11,042 nucleotides of DNA, taken from contig CANHGC010000021.1 of the NCBI GenBank assembly GCA_947460045.1, positions 1-11,042 on the forward strand. The letters run 5' to 3'. The notes under the pieces were generated by a model. That model worked only from the letters and a program-made list of their open reading frames with translations, had not been told where the DNA came from and did no database searches. This document shows positions 1 to 7,324 of the stretch, in pieces. Made by a program: the position numbers and the translations under genes. Positions within the stretch are counted from its first letter, which is position 1; the number at the start of each line of letters is the position of its first letter. Source of the stretch: Bacteroidota bacterium (lineage in GTDB: Bacteria > Bacteroidota > Bacteroidia > NS11-12g > UBA955).

Positions 1-158
1 ATAGAGGCTACCTCCCACGAGTTGGCACAAATCTTTTCAGTTGTTGTTGGCAATACAGGTGCCGGCTGTTCATCTTCACAACCACCCAAGGCCAACATTG
101 AGATACCCACCACGATCATCGCAGCATAGGTATTCATTTTGAAAGTCATTTTTTTCAT
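1..158 (-). CDS. Putative lipoprotein, N-terminal fragment (gene continues beyond window)
   Basis: An open frame starts at the ATG complementary to 156-158 and runs leftward off the window with no stop, giving 52 residues. Seen: the N-terminus is basic (K2, K3, K7), followed by a hydrophobic stretch (residues 11-24) and a lipobox-like L-G-G-C with the candidate lipidated cysteine at residue 27. After the cysteine come acidic residues (E-D-E) and a Pro/Thr-rich linker, typical of an exported lipoprotein tether. Known: such signals are processed by signal peptidase II. The mature domain lies outside the window, so no function can be assigned. Methionines at residues 4 and 8 are alternative starts. 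The gene is divergent from the methyltransferase gene, with 74 bases between the two start codons. It is a small partial gene, but the lipoprotein signal is convincing. Confidence 0.8.
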   Translation of the reverse strand, partial: MKKMTFKMNTYAAMIVVGISMLALGGCEDEQPAPVLPTTTEKICANSWEVAS

Positions 159-166
159 AAGTATTA

Positions 167-197
167 CAAAGTAATGGCATACCATGCACATATTCAA
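167..197 (-). promoter_or_regulatory. Candidate Bacteroidota promoter for the left-edge lipoprotein gene
   Basis: Read on the minus strand, TTACTTTG (174-167) differs by one base from the Bacteroidota -7 consensus TAnnTTTG. A TTG (197-195), preceded by A, lies 20 bases upstream, within the usual spacing for the -33 element. The -7 element ends only 8 bases before the start codon, so the transcript leader would be very short or absent. Alternatively, translation starts at the second or third methionine. This was identified by eye and no transcript data support it. Confidence 0.45.
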
Positions 198-217
198 TTT
201 TTTTCGATAATCCACAA

Positions 218-225
218 TAAATTTG
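218..225 (+). promoter_or_regulatory. Candidate -7 promoter element for the methyltransferase gene
   Basis: TAAATTTG matches the Bacteroidota -7 consensus TAnnTTTG exactly and ends 7 bases before the ATG at 233. No clear TTG -33 element stands at the expected distance; only a T-rich run (198-204) is there. The closeness to the ATG would again imply a nearly leaderless message. Because it matches only a half-site, the call is moderate. Confidence 0.4.
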
Positions 226-232
226 CGATGCG

Positions 233-1069
233 ATGCATCCTTTTCAAATCCTGCTGGCCAAATGGTCTTCTTCCTTCTATCGAGGAAACAAATACGCTTG
301 CAACTTGTGTGGATTTGAAGCCAAAAAACTCAGATTCCGAGGCCATAACCATCCCGTGATTCAGCGCAAAAAGATTCTCTCTGCCGGTAAGCGCCGATCC
401 GATTGCCCCAACTGTTTATCTTCGGACCGCGACCGACGCCTATGGCTTTATCTGGAAAATGCAATCACCCCACAATCGAACATATTACATATTGCCCCAG
501 AATATCCGGTGGCAATAAAAATGCGAAACCTCTCGAAATCCATGGGATTTCACTACCACTGCCTTGATAAGCGCACCCAAGGTTATTACTACCCCAAATG
601 GGTATTGAATGGAGACATCACCTCATTGGAATTTGCGGATAGCCAATTTGATTGGGTCATTGCAAATCACGTTTTGGAGCACATCCCCAACCTGCAAAGC
701 GCGTTAAACGAAGTAAAAAGGGTCTTAAAACCAACAGGAAAAGCCATTTTCATGGTCCCATTGTCTCAATCTCAACCCACCGAAGAGGGATGCATCACGG
801 TCAATGGGCAATGGTGTTGCGAATTGTCAAAAAAAGAAAAAATCGAACGATTTGGTCAGCACGACCATCTGCGTCTATTTGGAACCGACATGGATCAAAT
901 ATTCAAAAAAATGGGATTTGATTTGATCTTTTTGAGTCATGAAAACACCGAAAAAGCAATAAGTCACAAGTCGCCCTTGGCACTATTCGCCAATGAATGC
1001 ATCCCAATTGCCACACCCACTGCTTCGCCCAACGTTGACAATATCAACGCGATATCATCTATTCCGTAG
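233..1069 (+). CDS. SAM-dependent class I methyltransferase with N-terminal Cys-pair motif
   Basis: This 278-residue protein is probably a soluble cytoplasmic methyltransferase. Seen: two Cys-x2-Cys pairs (C23/C26 and C58/C61) precede the catalytic domain and could form a zinc ribbon. The Rossmann-type domain follows. Its motif I position reads N-I-L-H-I-A-P-E (83-90) rather than the common D-x-G-x-G. Then come an acidic motif around G127-D128, a F-D-W-V-I-A-N-H-V-L-E-H-I block (139-151) typical of Methyltransf_11-like enzymes, and V-L-K-P-T-G-K (164-170). A F-G-Q-H-D-H-L-R segment (207-214) lies near the C-terminal end of the fold. Known: glycan- and small-molecule-modifying methyltransferases carry similar blocks; the substrate cannot be told here. 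The ATG at 233 is the first start after an in-frame TAA at 218. The last 25 or so residues are low-complexity and probably disordered. The next gene follows after 49 bases. Confidence 0.85.
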   Translation: MHPFQILLAKWSSSFYRGNKYACNLCGFEAKKLRFRGHNHPVIQRKKILSAGKRRSDCPNCLSSDRDRRLWLYLENAITPQSNILHIAPEYPVAIKMRNLSKSMGFHYHCLDKRTQGYYYPKWVLNGDITSLEFADSQFDWVIANHVLEHIPNLQSALNEVKRVLKPTGKAIFMVPLSQSQPTEEGCITVNGQWCCELSKKEKIERFGQHDHLRLFGTDMDQIFKKMGFDLIFLSHENTEKAISHKSPLALFANECIPIATPTASPNVDNINAISSIP

Positions 1070-1090
1070 AACATTTCGTTCATTTCATCG

Positions 1091-1098
1091 TATATTAG
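1091..1098 (+). promoter_or_regulatory. Weak candidate -7 element ahead of the fibre gene
   Basis: TATATTAG matches seven of eight positions of TAnnTTTG and lies 20 bases before the ATG at 1119, a sensible leader length. No convincing -33 TTG is visible upstream. The fibre gene may have its own promoter here or be read through from the methyltransferase gene, whose stop codon is 49 bases upstream of this ATG. Confidence 0.25.
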
Positions 1099-1118
1099 CA
1101 ACCGAAAACTGAATTCGG

Positions 1119-4100
1119 ATGAATAAAACATTACTCAATCGCTTAGTCATTGCACTTCTACCACTGTTGTTTCACAGCATCTCACTGCAAGCTCAAAATG
1201 TGGGCATCAACGAAACTGGGGCCAATCCCGATGCTTCTGCAATGTTGGACATCAATACGAGCAACAAGGGTTTATTGATTCCGCGACTTTCAAGGGCGCA
1301 AAAATCCCTCATTGCCTCGCCTGCGAACGGATTGTTGATTTATCAGACTGATGATACGATGGGATTTTGGTATTACGAGCAGAACAAATGGGTACCCGTT
1401 ATGCGTTCGATCACTGCGGGCAAAGGACTTACCGGTGGCTTAATTCAAGGAAAGGGAACCATCGAAATAAAACCCACAGGTGTAGTTGCCCGGAAATACG
1501 GCGCGATGGATTCGATCCCGGTGGTAACTGTAAACGCGGAAGGACAAATCACAGCGGCCACAACCATTGCAACCAACTTTCTAAATAAAACCGACACGCT
1601 GTGGAGCTGGAGAATTTTGGGCAACTCCGGCACCGATGAAACCAAGCATTTTATTGGCACCAAAGACAACAAAGCGCTCCGATTCCGAATAAACAATACT
1701 TGGGCAGGCGAATTAAACCCAGCCAACGACAACATTTCCTTTGGAGATCAAGCAAACGCCACGAGCAATGGTTCACAGAACATCGCCATCGGCACAAAGG
1801 CCATGTACCAAGCCACTGGAAACAAAAACGATTTGATTGCCATTGGCACAGATGCTTTGAATTCTAATGGAATTTCATCGCCGGGTAGTACTCAGGGGAT
1901 TGAGAATATCGCCATTGGACCCAAAGCGATGACGAGCAACAGATCTGGCAGCTACAATGTAGCATTGGGCCAACGAGTTATGGAAACGGGAACCTTCAAC
2001 TACGGCAATATCGCCATTGGATTTGAAGCGTTGCGCAGATCGAACAACAGCTACTACAACGTTGGTATTGGTATGTATGCTTTGAATTCCAACAGCACGG
2101 GCAACTATAACAATGCCATTGGATATGCTGCGTTGCTTTCTAACACCACCGGATATTACAACTCAGCCTTTGGCTTTTATTCACTCGTTTACAATTCAAC
2201 TGGTGTAGGAAACACCGCCTATGGAATGTACTCCATTGGTGTAAACACAACGGGCAATTACAACACGGGCATGGGTTATCAAGCGTTGTACACCAGCTAT
2301 GCCTCTACCAACAACACGGCAGTGGGTGCTTTTGCGGCGTTGAATACAACCACCAAAGGAAACAACAATACTGCGGTAGGTTATGAAGCACTCAATAAAA
2401 ATACCACGGGGTATAGCAACGTAGCAATGGGTACCGACGCCTTATACAGCAATACAGTTCGTGGAAACTTGGTAGCTGTGGGAGATTCGGCATTGTTCAA
2501 TAACGGAATTGGTGCAGCTGCGGAACAGGCCTCCTACAATACTGCCGTTGGTAGTAAAACGCTATTTGCCAATAATTTGGGTAGCCACAACACGGCGATG
2601 GGATTTTTGGCATTGCAAACAAATGCAAACGGAAACAACAACACCGCCGTGGGTTCGTTTGCCCTCAATCAGAACAATGCAGGAACTGACAATACCGCCG
2701 TTGGATACAATACACTTTCAAGCAGTACCGCCGCGATTCAAAACACAGCTGTTGGTTCTGGGGCCTTGAACAAGAGCACGGGCAATTCAAACACCGGTGT
2801 GGGCTTTCAAGTACTAACAGCGAACACAACGGGAGGAAATAACACTGCACTGGGTCAATTAGCATTGGCTGCATCTACAACCGCTAGCAACAACACTGCC
2901 GTGGGTTCACGCGCCTTAACAGCGAACACAACGGGAACCAACAACGTGGCCCTTGGGGTACAAACCGCTGTAGCCAATACAACGGGCAGTCAGAATACAG
3001 CCCAAGGAAATTCTGCACTGTCAACAAACACCAGCGGAAACAACAATACAGCTTTAGGTTTCGAAGCACTGAGATTATCATCCACCGCAAACAACAATAC
3101 CGCCGTTGGCTACCAAGCGTTGACTGCAAGTACCTCAGGTAGCAACAACACAGCCATAGGCGCACCCGCCGCAGTGGCAATTACAACCGGCTCTTCAAAC
3201 ATTGCCATTGGCAATGCTGCATTGAATGCCAACACCACGGGCGGAAACAATACGGCCATCGGATTTGACGCATTGCGCACAGGTACCGCCGTTGAATTCA
3301 ACGTTGCCATTGGTACTGGAGCGCTTCGAACTTACAATAATGCTGCTGCCAATACTGGACGGAACACCGCCATCGGTTACCAAGCCATGCAGGGATCAAC
3401 CTCGGGCTCTTACAACACGGCTTTGGGTTATCAAACCCTGGATGCCAATACCACAGGAAACTTAAACACGGCCATTGGATACGATGCCATGCCGGCGTCT
3501 ACCACTGCAGGAAATAACACCGCCACTGGATACAACGCCCTGCAGTCACTTACCACCGCCAATAACAACGTTGCATACGGGTATCAATCCGGTTGGGGCA
3601 TCAATACCGGCGGAAACAATACCGCCATCGGCTATCAAACTTTTGTCAACAATGGTACATTGACCAACACCACTACCCTGGGCTTTCAGGCGTTGGCAAC
3701 AGCAAACAACCAAGTACGTATCGGTAACAATGGTGTAACTTCAATCGGAGGATTCGCTGCATGGACAAACTTATCAGACGGTCGTTACAAAAAGAACATC
3801 GAAAAGAATGTACCTGGTTTGGAATTCATCATGCAGCTAGAACCCGTCACGTACAACTTCGATTTTGATGGTTTAAACAAGGCAACCAAGACCCTCCCCG
3901 ATGCGGAAAAAATCACCTCCGCCAATCCCAATACCAACGTCCGTTTCACAGGTTTTATCGCCCAAGATGTAGAAAAGGCAGCCAAATCTATTGGTTACGA
4001 CTTCTCTGGGGTTGATAAGGCCCAAAACGAAAACGACTTCTACGGTCTGCGATACAGTGAATTTGTTGTGCCGATGGTGAAAGCCATTCAAGAGCAACAA

Positions 4101-4175
4101 AGCCAAATCGAATTGTTGAAAAAGCAAAATGCCGATTTGATGCGTCGCCTTACCGATTTAGAAAATAAGAAATAA
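1119..4175 (+). CDS. Repeat-fibre surface protein with C-terminal S74-type intramolecular chaperone domain
   Basis: This 1018-residue protein is predicted to be a secreted, probably trimeric, fibre. Domains in order: a signal peptide (1-25, likely cut after Q-A before Q26), then the N-V-G-I-N...[14 protein letters not shown] module frequent at the start of Bacteroidota surface proteins (26-95). Next is a tail-fibre-like stretch (G101-K-G-L-T-G-G to V138-N-A-E-G-Q-I-T-A). The repeat domain spans 205-865, with about 38 units of mostly 17 residues. A short linker follows, and then an S74-type domain beginning at S886-D-G-R-Y-K-K-N-I, with G-F-I-A-Q-D-V-E and Y-G-L-R-Y-S-E-F further on. The protein ends in a Q/L/K-rich heptad-like coiled coil. 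Known: S74 domains in phage tail spikes trimerise the fibre and cut themselves off next to the serine of S-D-x-R-x-K. Inferred: S886 and K891 allow the same here. No T9SS C-terminal signal is seen. The downstream PKD gene starts 22 bases after the stop, suggesting an operon. Confidence 0.88.
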   Translation: MNKTLLNRLVIALLPLLFHSISLQAQNVGINETGANPDASAMLDINTSNKGLLIPRLSRAQKSLIASPANGLLIYQTDDTMGFWYYEQNKWVPVMRSITAGKGLTGGLIQGKGTIEIKPTGVVARKYGAMDSIPVVTVNAEGQITAATTIATNFLNKTDTLWSWRILGNSGTDETKHFIGTKDNKALRFRINNTWAGELNPANDNISFGDQANATSNGSQNIAIGTKAMYQATGNKNDLIAIGTDALNSNGISSPGSTQGIENIAIGPKAMTSNRSGSYNVALGQRVMETGTFNYGNIAIGFEALRRSNNSYYNVGIGMYALNSNSTGNYNNAIGYAALLSNTTGYYNSAFGFYSLVYNSTGVGNTAYGMYSIGVNTTGNYNTGMGYQALYTSYASTNNTAVGAFAALNTTTKGNNNTAVGYEALNKNTTGYSNVAMGTDALYSNTVRGNLVAVGDSALFNNGIGAAAEQASYNTAVGSKTLFANNLGSHNTAMGFLALQTNANGNNNTAVGSFALNQNNAGTDNTAVGYNTLSSSTAAIQNTAVGSGALNKSTGNSNTGVGFQVLTANTTGGNNTALGQLALAASTTASNNTAVGSRALTANTTGTNNVALGVQTAVANTTGSQNTAQGNSALSTNTSGNNNTALGFEALRLSSTANNNTAVGYQALTASTSGSNNTAIGAPAAVAITTGSSNIAIGNAALNANTTGGNNTAIGFDALRTGTAVEFNVAIGTGALRTYNNAAANTGRNTAIGYQAMQGSTSGSYNTALGYQTLDANTTGNLNTAIGYDAMPASTTAGNNTATGYNALQSLTTANNNVAYGYQSGWGINTGGNNTAIGYQTFVNNGTLTNTTTLGFQALATANNQVRIGNNGVTSIGGFAAWTNLSDGRYKKNIEKNVPGLEFIMQLEPVTYNFDFDGLNKATKTLPDAEKITSANPNTNVRFTGFIAQDVEKAAKSIGYDFSGVDKAQNENDFYGLRYSEFVVPMVKAIQEQQSQIELLKKQNADLMRRLTDLENKK
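1731..3713 (+). repeat. In-frame 51-base tandem repeat array encoding about 38 NTAxGxxAL units
   Basis: The array encodes residues 205-865 of the fibre protein. The consensus unit is N-T-A-[VIL]-G-[YF]-x-A-L-x-x-N-T-T-G-x-N, 17 residues or 51 bases. I counted 38 units by eye. Most are exactly 17 residues, a few are 15, 16, 18 or 19, and three are longer (21-23). The N-x-A-x-G core resembles the head repeats of YadA-type trimeric adhesins, which fold as a left-handed beta-roll, so a beta-roll or beta-helix fibre is a reasonable prediction. At DNA level the units are well diverged, with varied codons, so the array is old overall, although two units share an identical 20-base block. Confidence 0.9.
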
Positions 4176-4197
4176 TCCCATCACAATAGGACCAACC

Positions 4198-6489
4198 ATG
4201 AAACAGCGCTTATTGATGTTGTTGTGCTTAACCGCAACCTGGCTCGCAAAAGGCCAAGGATGGGTGCACAATGGTGCGCATGTGGTAGCCACCAATGGAA
4301 CATTTATTGTAATTAACGGTGCCCAAGGGAATTACAAAGCCCAAAGCGTTTCAAGGCTGATCTTCAATGGCGATGTAGAACTATCCTACACCGGCAACTG
4401 GATCAACAACTCCAGCGGGGCCATTTTCATGACCAACAATGGAAAAGCGATACTCAAAGGCGCAATCCAATCTTTTCAAGGCACAGCGACTACAGCCTTC
4501 CCTGCCCTCGACCTAAAATGCTCAGCGAACCCCACCCTGCAAACCAACATTTTGGTGGGTGGCGGACACAAAGGCGGAGGAACCGGCAAATTGAATTTGT
4601 TCGACCGACAGCTCAATCTAAACGGCAAAAAACTCATCATCAACAATCGCTCTGAAACCGCCATCGCCAGGACCACCGGTGGTATTTTGTCGGAGTCATT
4701 TCCTAGCGCAGGATACGGCTTTGTGCAATGGAACTTGCGCGATGCAGGTGCCGGTCCGCAATATCGAATTCCTTTTCAGACCCTAACCGGAAGCAACATC
4801 CCGTTGGATTACAACGTAAAAAATGTGGGTCTCCAAAATACAGATTCTGGATTTGTTACCGCAGCAACATACCCCACTCCCACAGCGTCTTTGCCCAACA
4901 ACCGTCCGCTGCCTTTTGGGGTTCCGCATGTTAAAAACGAATTTGGCACAGAGAACGCCCGACGAATGTTGGATCGATTTTGGGTAATTCAAGATGGTGG
5001 CTACAGCACCAAACCTGAAATTTCATTGGAATTCAACTACACAAGCCAAGAACACAACTCCGGTACAAATACCATCCAAGAAAGCAACATGGGCGCCATT
5101 TCATGGTTAGCCAGTGCCAACAAATGGAGTTACCCTGTTCGTTCCAGAGTAAATGCCGGCAACAACAACCTACTTCTTCATGCCGGTGTAAATTTCTCAG
5201 GCACATGGACACTCTCCGACACAACCCCCTGTCCGATCGCCAATTTCACCACCGCCGGTGTTTGTGAAAAAGACAGCGTCCTTTTTGTCGATAAATCAAC
5301 CGTAGCACAAGACACCCTGATTCGATGGAGTTGGTCGTTTGGTAACGGCAACAACGGCAGTGGCGATTCTACCGTGGGTTATTTCTCCCCTGCGGGCATC
5401 TACAACACAAGACTCATCGTAACGGCAGCCACGGGTTGTAGCGATACTATTTTCAAGAAGATCAATATATTGGGCGCCCCACAAGCCAACTATACGGTGG
5501 AAGACACTTGCGAGAACACCGTGGTAAAATTCACATCCCTCACATCGCCGGGTAGCGGATTCATTGCCAAAGAGTATTGGTGGTTTGGCGATGGCGGCAC
5601 ATACACCGGCAAAAGCCCTCAACATTATTACGGCACTTCCGGTTTGCCCCAAGTGAAATACATCGTATACAATAGCAATTTATGTAAAGACACCATCGAC
5701 AGAACCCTTTACATCGCCAATAAGCCTTTTGTTTACTTTGCTGTGAAACCCGATTGTGAAGATGTCAACTTCCCCTTTACCAACGCCTCAACCGCCGGAG
5801 CAGGCAGCATTCAGAGCTACAACTGGGACTTTGGCAACGGCAGAAGATCGAGCTTGCGCGATGAAAATATCGTGTACCCTGATTCTGGAACCTTCCCCGT
5901 GCGATTGATCGTCACCAACAGTTTTGGCTGTAAAGACACCTTCTCACAACCACTGCAAGTGTATCCAAGGGCCATTGCCGATTTCAAATACAATCCTTTC
6001 GACCCAGAAATGCTCAAGCCAGTGTCGTTCAGCAACCTTTCAGGCATCGACACCAAATGGACATGGGATTTTGGCGATGGCAATTTTGCGATCACCGAAA
6101 ATCCTGTTCACGCCTACAACATGTATGGCACCTATACCGTGACCCTCGTTGCCGACAATCAATTCGGATGTGCCGATACCACCACACGCAGTTTGAGGGC
6201 GAAATCCATTCCGCTGTATTGGTTCCCGGATGCTTTCACACCAGCAAATACAGAGGGGCTTAACGACAAATTTGGACTATTCTCTCCGTTAACGATCACC
6301 AATTACCGCTTGATTATTTTCAATCGATATGGCCAAATGATTTTTGAATCCAAAGACCAAACACAATTGTGGGATGGACGATTTAACGGAGAACTCGTGC
6401 CCAATGGCGTTTACATTTACGATGCCACCTTCAAGAATCCTGAAAACGAGATTCAAAGGTATTCTGGCAACGTTACGCTGTTGAGATAA
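4198..6489 (+). CDS. PKD-domain surface protein with T9SS type B C-terminal sorting domain (CHU_C / gliding-motility-associated type)
   Basis: This 763-residue protein is predicted to be exported by Sec and then by the type IX secretion system. Seen: a signal peptide (1 to about 19) and an unassigned N-terminal region (20-340) rich in Asn, Gly and Thr. It includes a F-W-V-I-Q-D-G-G-Y segment similar to ones common in T9SS cargo. Four PKD-like domains follow at about 345-425, 426-506, 507-590 and 591-670, recognised by W-x-F/W-G-D/N-G turns and a Cys near each start and end. The C-terminal sorting domain spans 671-763, with F-P-D-A-F-T-P, N-R-Y-G-Q-M-I-F, W-D-G-R-F-N-G and G-V-Y-I-Y. Known: this C-terminal type marks T9SS cargo and is often found on very large adhesins. 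An AGGA lies 6 bases ahead of the ATG. It follows the fibre gene by 22 bases and is likely co-transcribed with it, so it may anchor or organise that fibre (inference). It has no catalytic domain that I recognise. Confidence 0.88.
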   Translation: MKQRLLMLLCLTATWLAKGQGWVHNGAHVVATNGTFIVINGAQGNYKAQSVSRLIFNGDVELSYTGNWINNSSGAIFMTNNGKAILKGAIQSFQGTATTAFPALDLKCSANPTLQTNILVGGGHKGGGTGKLNLFDRQLNLNGKKLIINNRSETAIARTTGGILSESFPSAGYGFVQWNLRDAGAGPQYRIPFQTLTGSNIPLDYNVKNVGLQNTDSGFVTAATYPTPTASLPNNRPLPFGVPHVKNEFGTENARRMLDRFWVIQDGGYSTKPEISLEFNYTSQEHNSGTNTIQESNMGAISWLASANKWSYPVRSRVNAGNNNLLLHAGVNFSGTWTLSDTTPCPIANFTTAGVCEKDSVLFVDKSTVAQDTLIRWSWSFGNGNNGSGDSTVGYFSPAGIYNTRLIVTAATGCSDTIFKKINILGAPQANYTVEDTCENTVVKFTSLTSPGSGFIAKEYWWFGDGGTYTGKSPQHYYGTSGLPQVKYIVYNSNLCKDTIDRTLYIANKPFVYFAVKPDCEDVNFPFTNASTAGAGSIQSYNWDFGNGRRSSLRDENIVYPDSGTFPVRLIVTNSFGCKDTFSQPLQVYPRAIADFKYNPFDPEMLKPVSFSNLSGIDTKWTWDFGDGNFAITENPVHAYNMYGTYTVTLVADNQFGCADTTTRSLRAKSIPLYWFPDAFTPANTEGLNDKFGLFSPLTITNYRLIIFNRYGQMIFESKDQTQLWDGRFNGELVPNGVYIYDATFKNPENEIQRYSGNVTLLR

Positions 6490-6593
6490 TAGAAGTCGCT
6501 AACAAAATCCGTATTCGATTTTTCTCTGCTGCCAATTGACCAGTTGAAGAACGTGGCCCGATGGCGGGATCATTCAAACCCGAGAAATCTCCA
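6490..6593. other. Convergent intergenic region without a clear terminator
   Basis: This 104-base stretch lies between the ends of the PKD gene and the Crp/Fnr-type gene. It holds a short CCCG/CGGG inverted repeat (6557-6568, 4-base loop) with no T-run behind it on either strand, which is too weak to call a terminator. The right end contains one copy of a short tandem duplication (see the repeat at 6576-6609). Confidence 0.5.
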
Positions 6594-6609
6594 TTAAACC
6601 CGAGAAATC
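6576..6609. repeat. 14-base direct repeat, 20-base period, straddling the 3' end of the Crp/Fnr gene
   Basis: AAACCCGAGAAATC occurs at 6576-6589 and again at 6596-6609. On the minus strand the second copy encodes the final I-S-R-V and the first base of the stop codon of the regulator. The first copy reads I-S-R-V followed by TGA, a second version of the same gene end. This looks like a small tandem duplication of the gene terminus. It lies outside the reading frame in use. Confidence 0.7.
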
Positions 6610-7262
6610 CAATTTCCCTTGATTTCTATGTGATTGCGATGCAGCACCAACATATTTCGCTGTTCCATCTTCTTTAGCAATCGAGAAATCACTTCACGAG
6701 ACGAGTTCAAATCCTGTGCGATGGTTTGGTGATTGATGGGTATATCTGAGCAACCACAAGATTTCCATTGATTCATCAAATAGAATTCCAAGCGCTCATC
6801 CATCCCCCGGAATGCCACATGATCTAATACAGTGAGCACATCCTCAAACCGATGGCGATAAGTAGAAATCACAAACTCATACCAAGACCGATATTCTTTC
6901 ATCCACTCATTCATCGTTTGAACAGGGAACATCAACAATTTGGTAGATTCTGTGGCAATCGCCGTAATTTGACTGCTTTCCATCCTGGCAGCGCAACTCA
7001 TAGACACGGCACAAGCTTGTCCAGGCGTGAGATAATACAAGAAAAACTCAGAGCCCTCGTCGCTCTCACGATAAACCTTCACCCTACCCTCCAATACCAA
7101 CACGGTACTCGGCATAAACTGACCCGTTCGGATGATTTCCTCATTGGCGCCATATTCTTTCACAATGCTCTGATCGATGAGCGATTCAATCAACGCGGGC
7201 TCGAAATGAGCAAAAACCTCACGAACCCTATCGATGTTGTTCATTTCTGATTTCTGTGTCAT
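6594..7262 (-). CDS. Crp/Fnr-family transcriptional regulator
   Basis: This 222-residue protein is a predicted cytoplasmic DNA-binding regulator. Seen: an N-terminal cyclic-nucleotide-binding-type jelly roll (about 15-125), with E-E-I-I-R-T-G-Q-F (41-49), V-L-E-G-R-V-K-V-Y (56-64) and L-T-P-G-Q (78-82). A long connecting helix follows. A C-terminal winged helix-turn-helix (about 176-210) carries H-Q-T-I-A-Q-D-L and the recognition helix S-R-E-V-I-S-R-L-L-K-K-M. The E-x9-R-S-A signature used by E. coli CRP to hold cAMP is absent. Instead there is C84-x5-C90 in the corresponding loop, similar to many Bacteroidota members, so the ligand is unknown. No FNR-like N-terminal cysteine cluster is present. 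M7 is an alternative start. The gene is divergent from the CvfB-type gene with 62 bases between starts. Autoregulation is common in this family but not shown here. Confidence 0.88.
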   Translation of the reverse strand: MTQKSEMNNIDRVREVFAHFEPALIESLIDQSIVKEYGANEEIIRTGQFMPSTVLVLEGRVKVYRESDEGSEFFLYYLTPGQACAVSMSCAARMESSQITAIATESTKLLMFPVQTMNEWMKEYRSWYEFVISTYRHRFEDVLTVLDHVAFRGMDERLEFYLMNQWKSCGCSDIPINHQTIAQDLNSSREVISRLLKKMEQRNMLVLHRNHIEIKGNWISRV

Positions 7263-7324
7263 GAAGAAGTATTTCCGTCAAAGGTCGCGATTTTCAAAGA
7301 TTAACCCGACTTTTGTGGTATAAT
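7263..7324. promoter_or_regulatory. Divergent promoter region between the Crp/Fnr-type gene and cvfB
   Basis: The two start codons are 62 bases apart, so both promoters must lie here or overlap the genes. Plus strand: GACTTTTG (7308-7315) matches TAnnTTTG at seven of eight positions and sits 9 bases before the ATG at 7325. Minus strand: GACCTTTG (7286-7279) also matches seven of eight and sits 16 bases before the regulator start. An imperfect dyad (7284-7295 with 7299-7310, 8 of 12 matches, 3-base centre) lies between them. No convincing -33 elements were found. Confidence 0.35.

Noticed and set aside
1731..3713. Regular 51-base direct repeats that could suggest a CRISPR or non-coding satellite array
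   Set aside because: The repeats are continuous, in frame, diverged at DNA level and conserved at protein level, with no unique spacers. They encode the fibre repeat domain.
6557..6568. CCCG-ATGG-CGGG inverted repeat as a terminator
   Set aside because: The stem is only 4 base pairs and no T-run follows on either strand.
6576..6609. 14-base direct repeats as an attachment site or target-site duplication
   Set aside because: Only 6 bases separate the two copies, and no integrase, transposase or element lies nearby. A local slippage duplication explains them better.
6852..7250. 132-codon open frame on the plus strand opposite the Crp/Fnr gene
   Set aside because: It lies wholly antisense to a clearly recognisable regulator and has no family-like motifs.
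7313..7324. TTG start at 7313 for the CvfB-type gene, and a TATAAT at 7319-7324
   Set aside because: The ATG at 7325 fits the family start and length. TATAAT directly abuts this ATG and is not the Bacteroidota promoter type, so it is probably chance.
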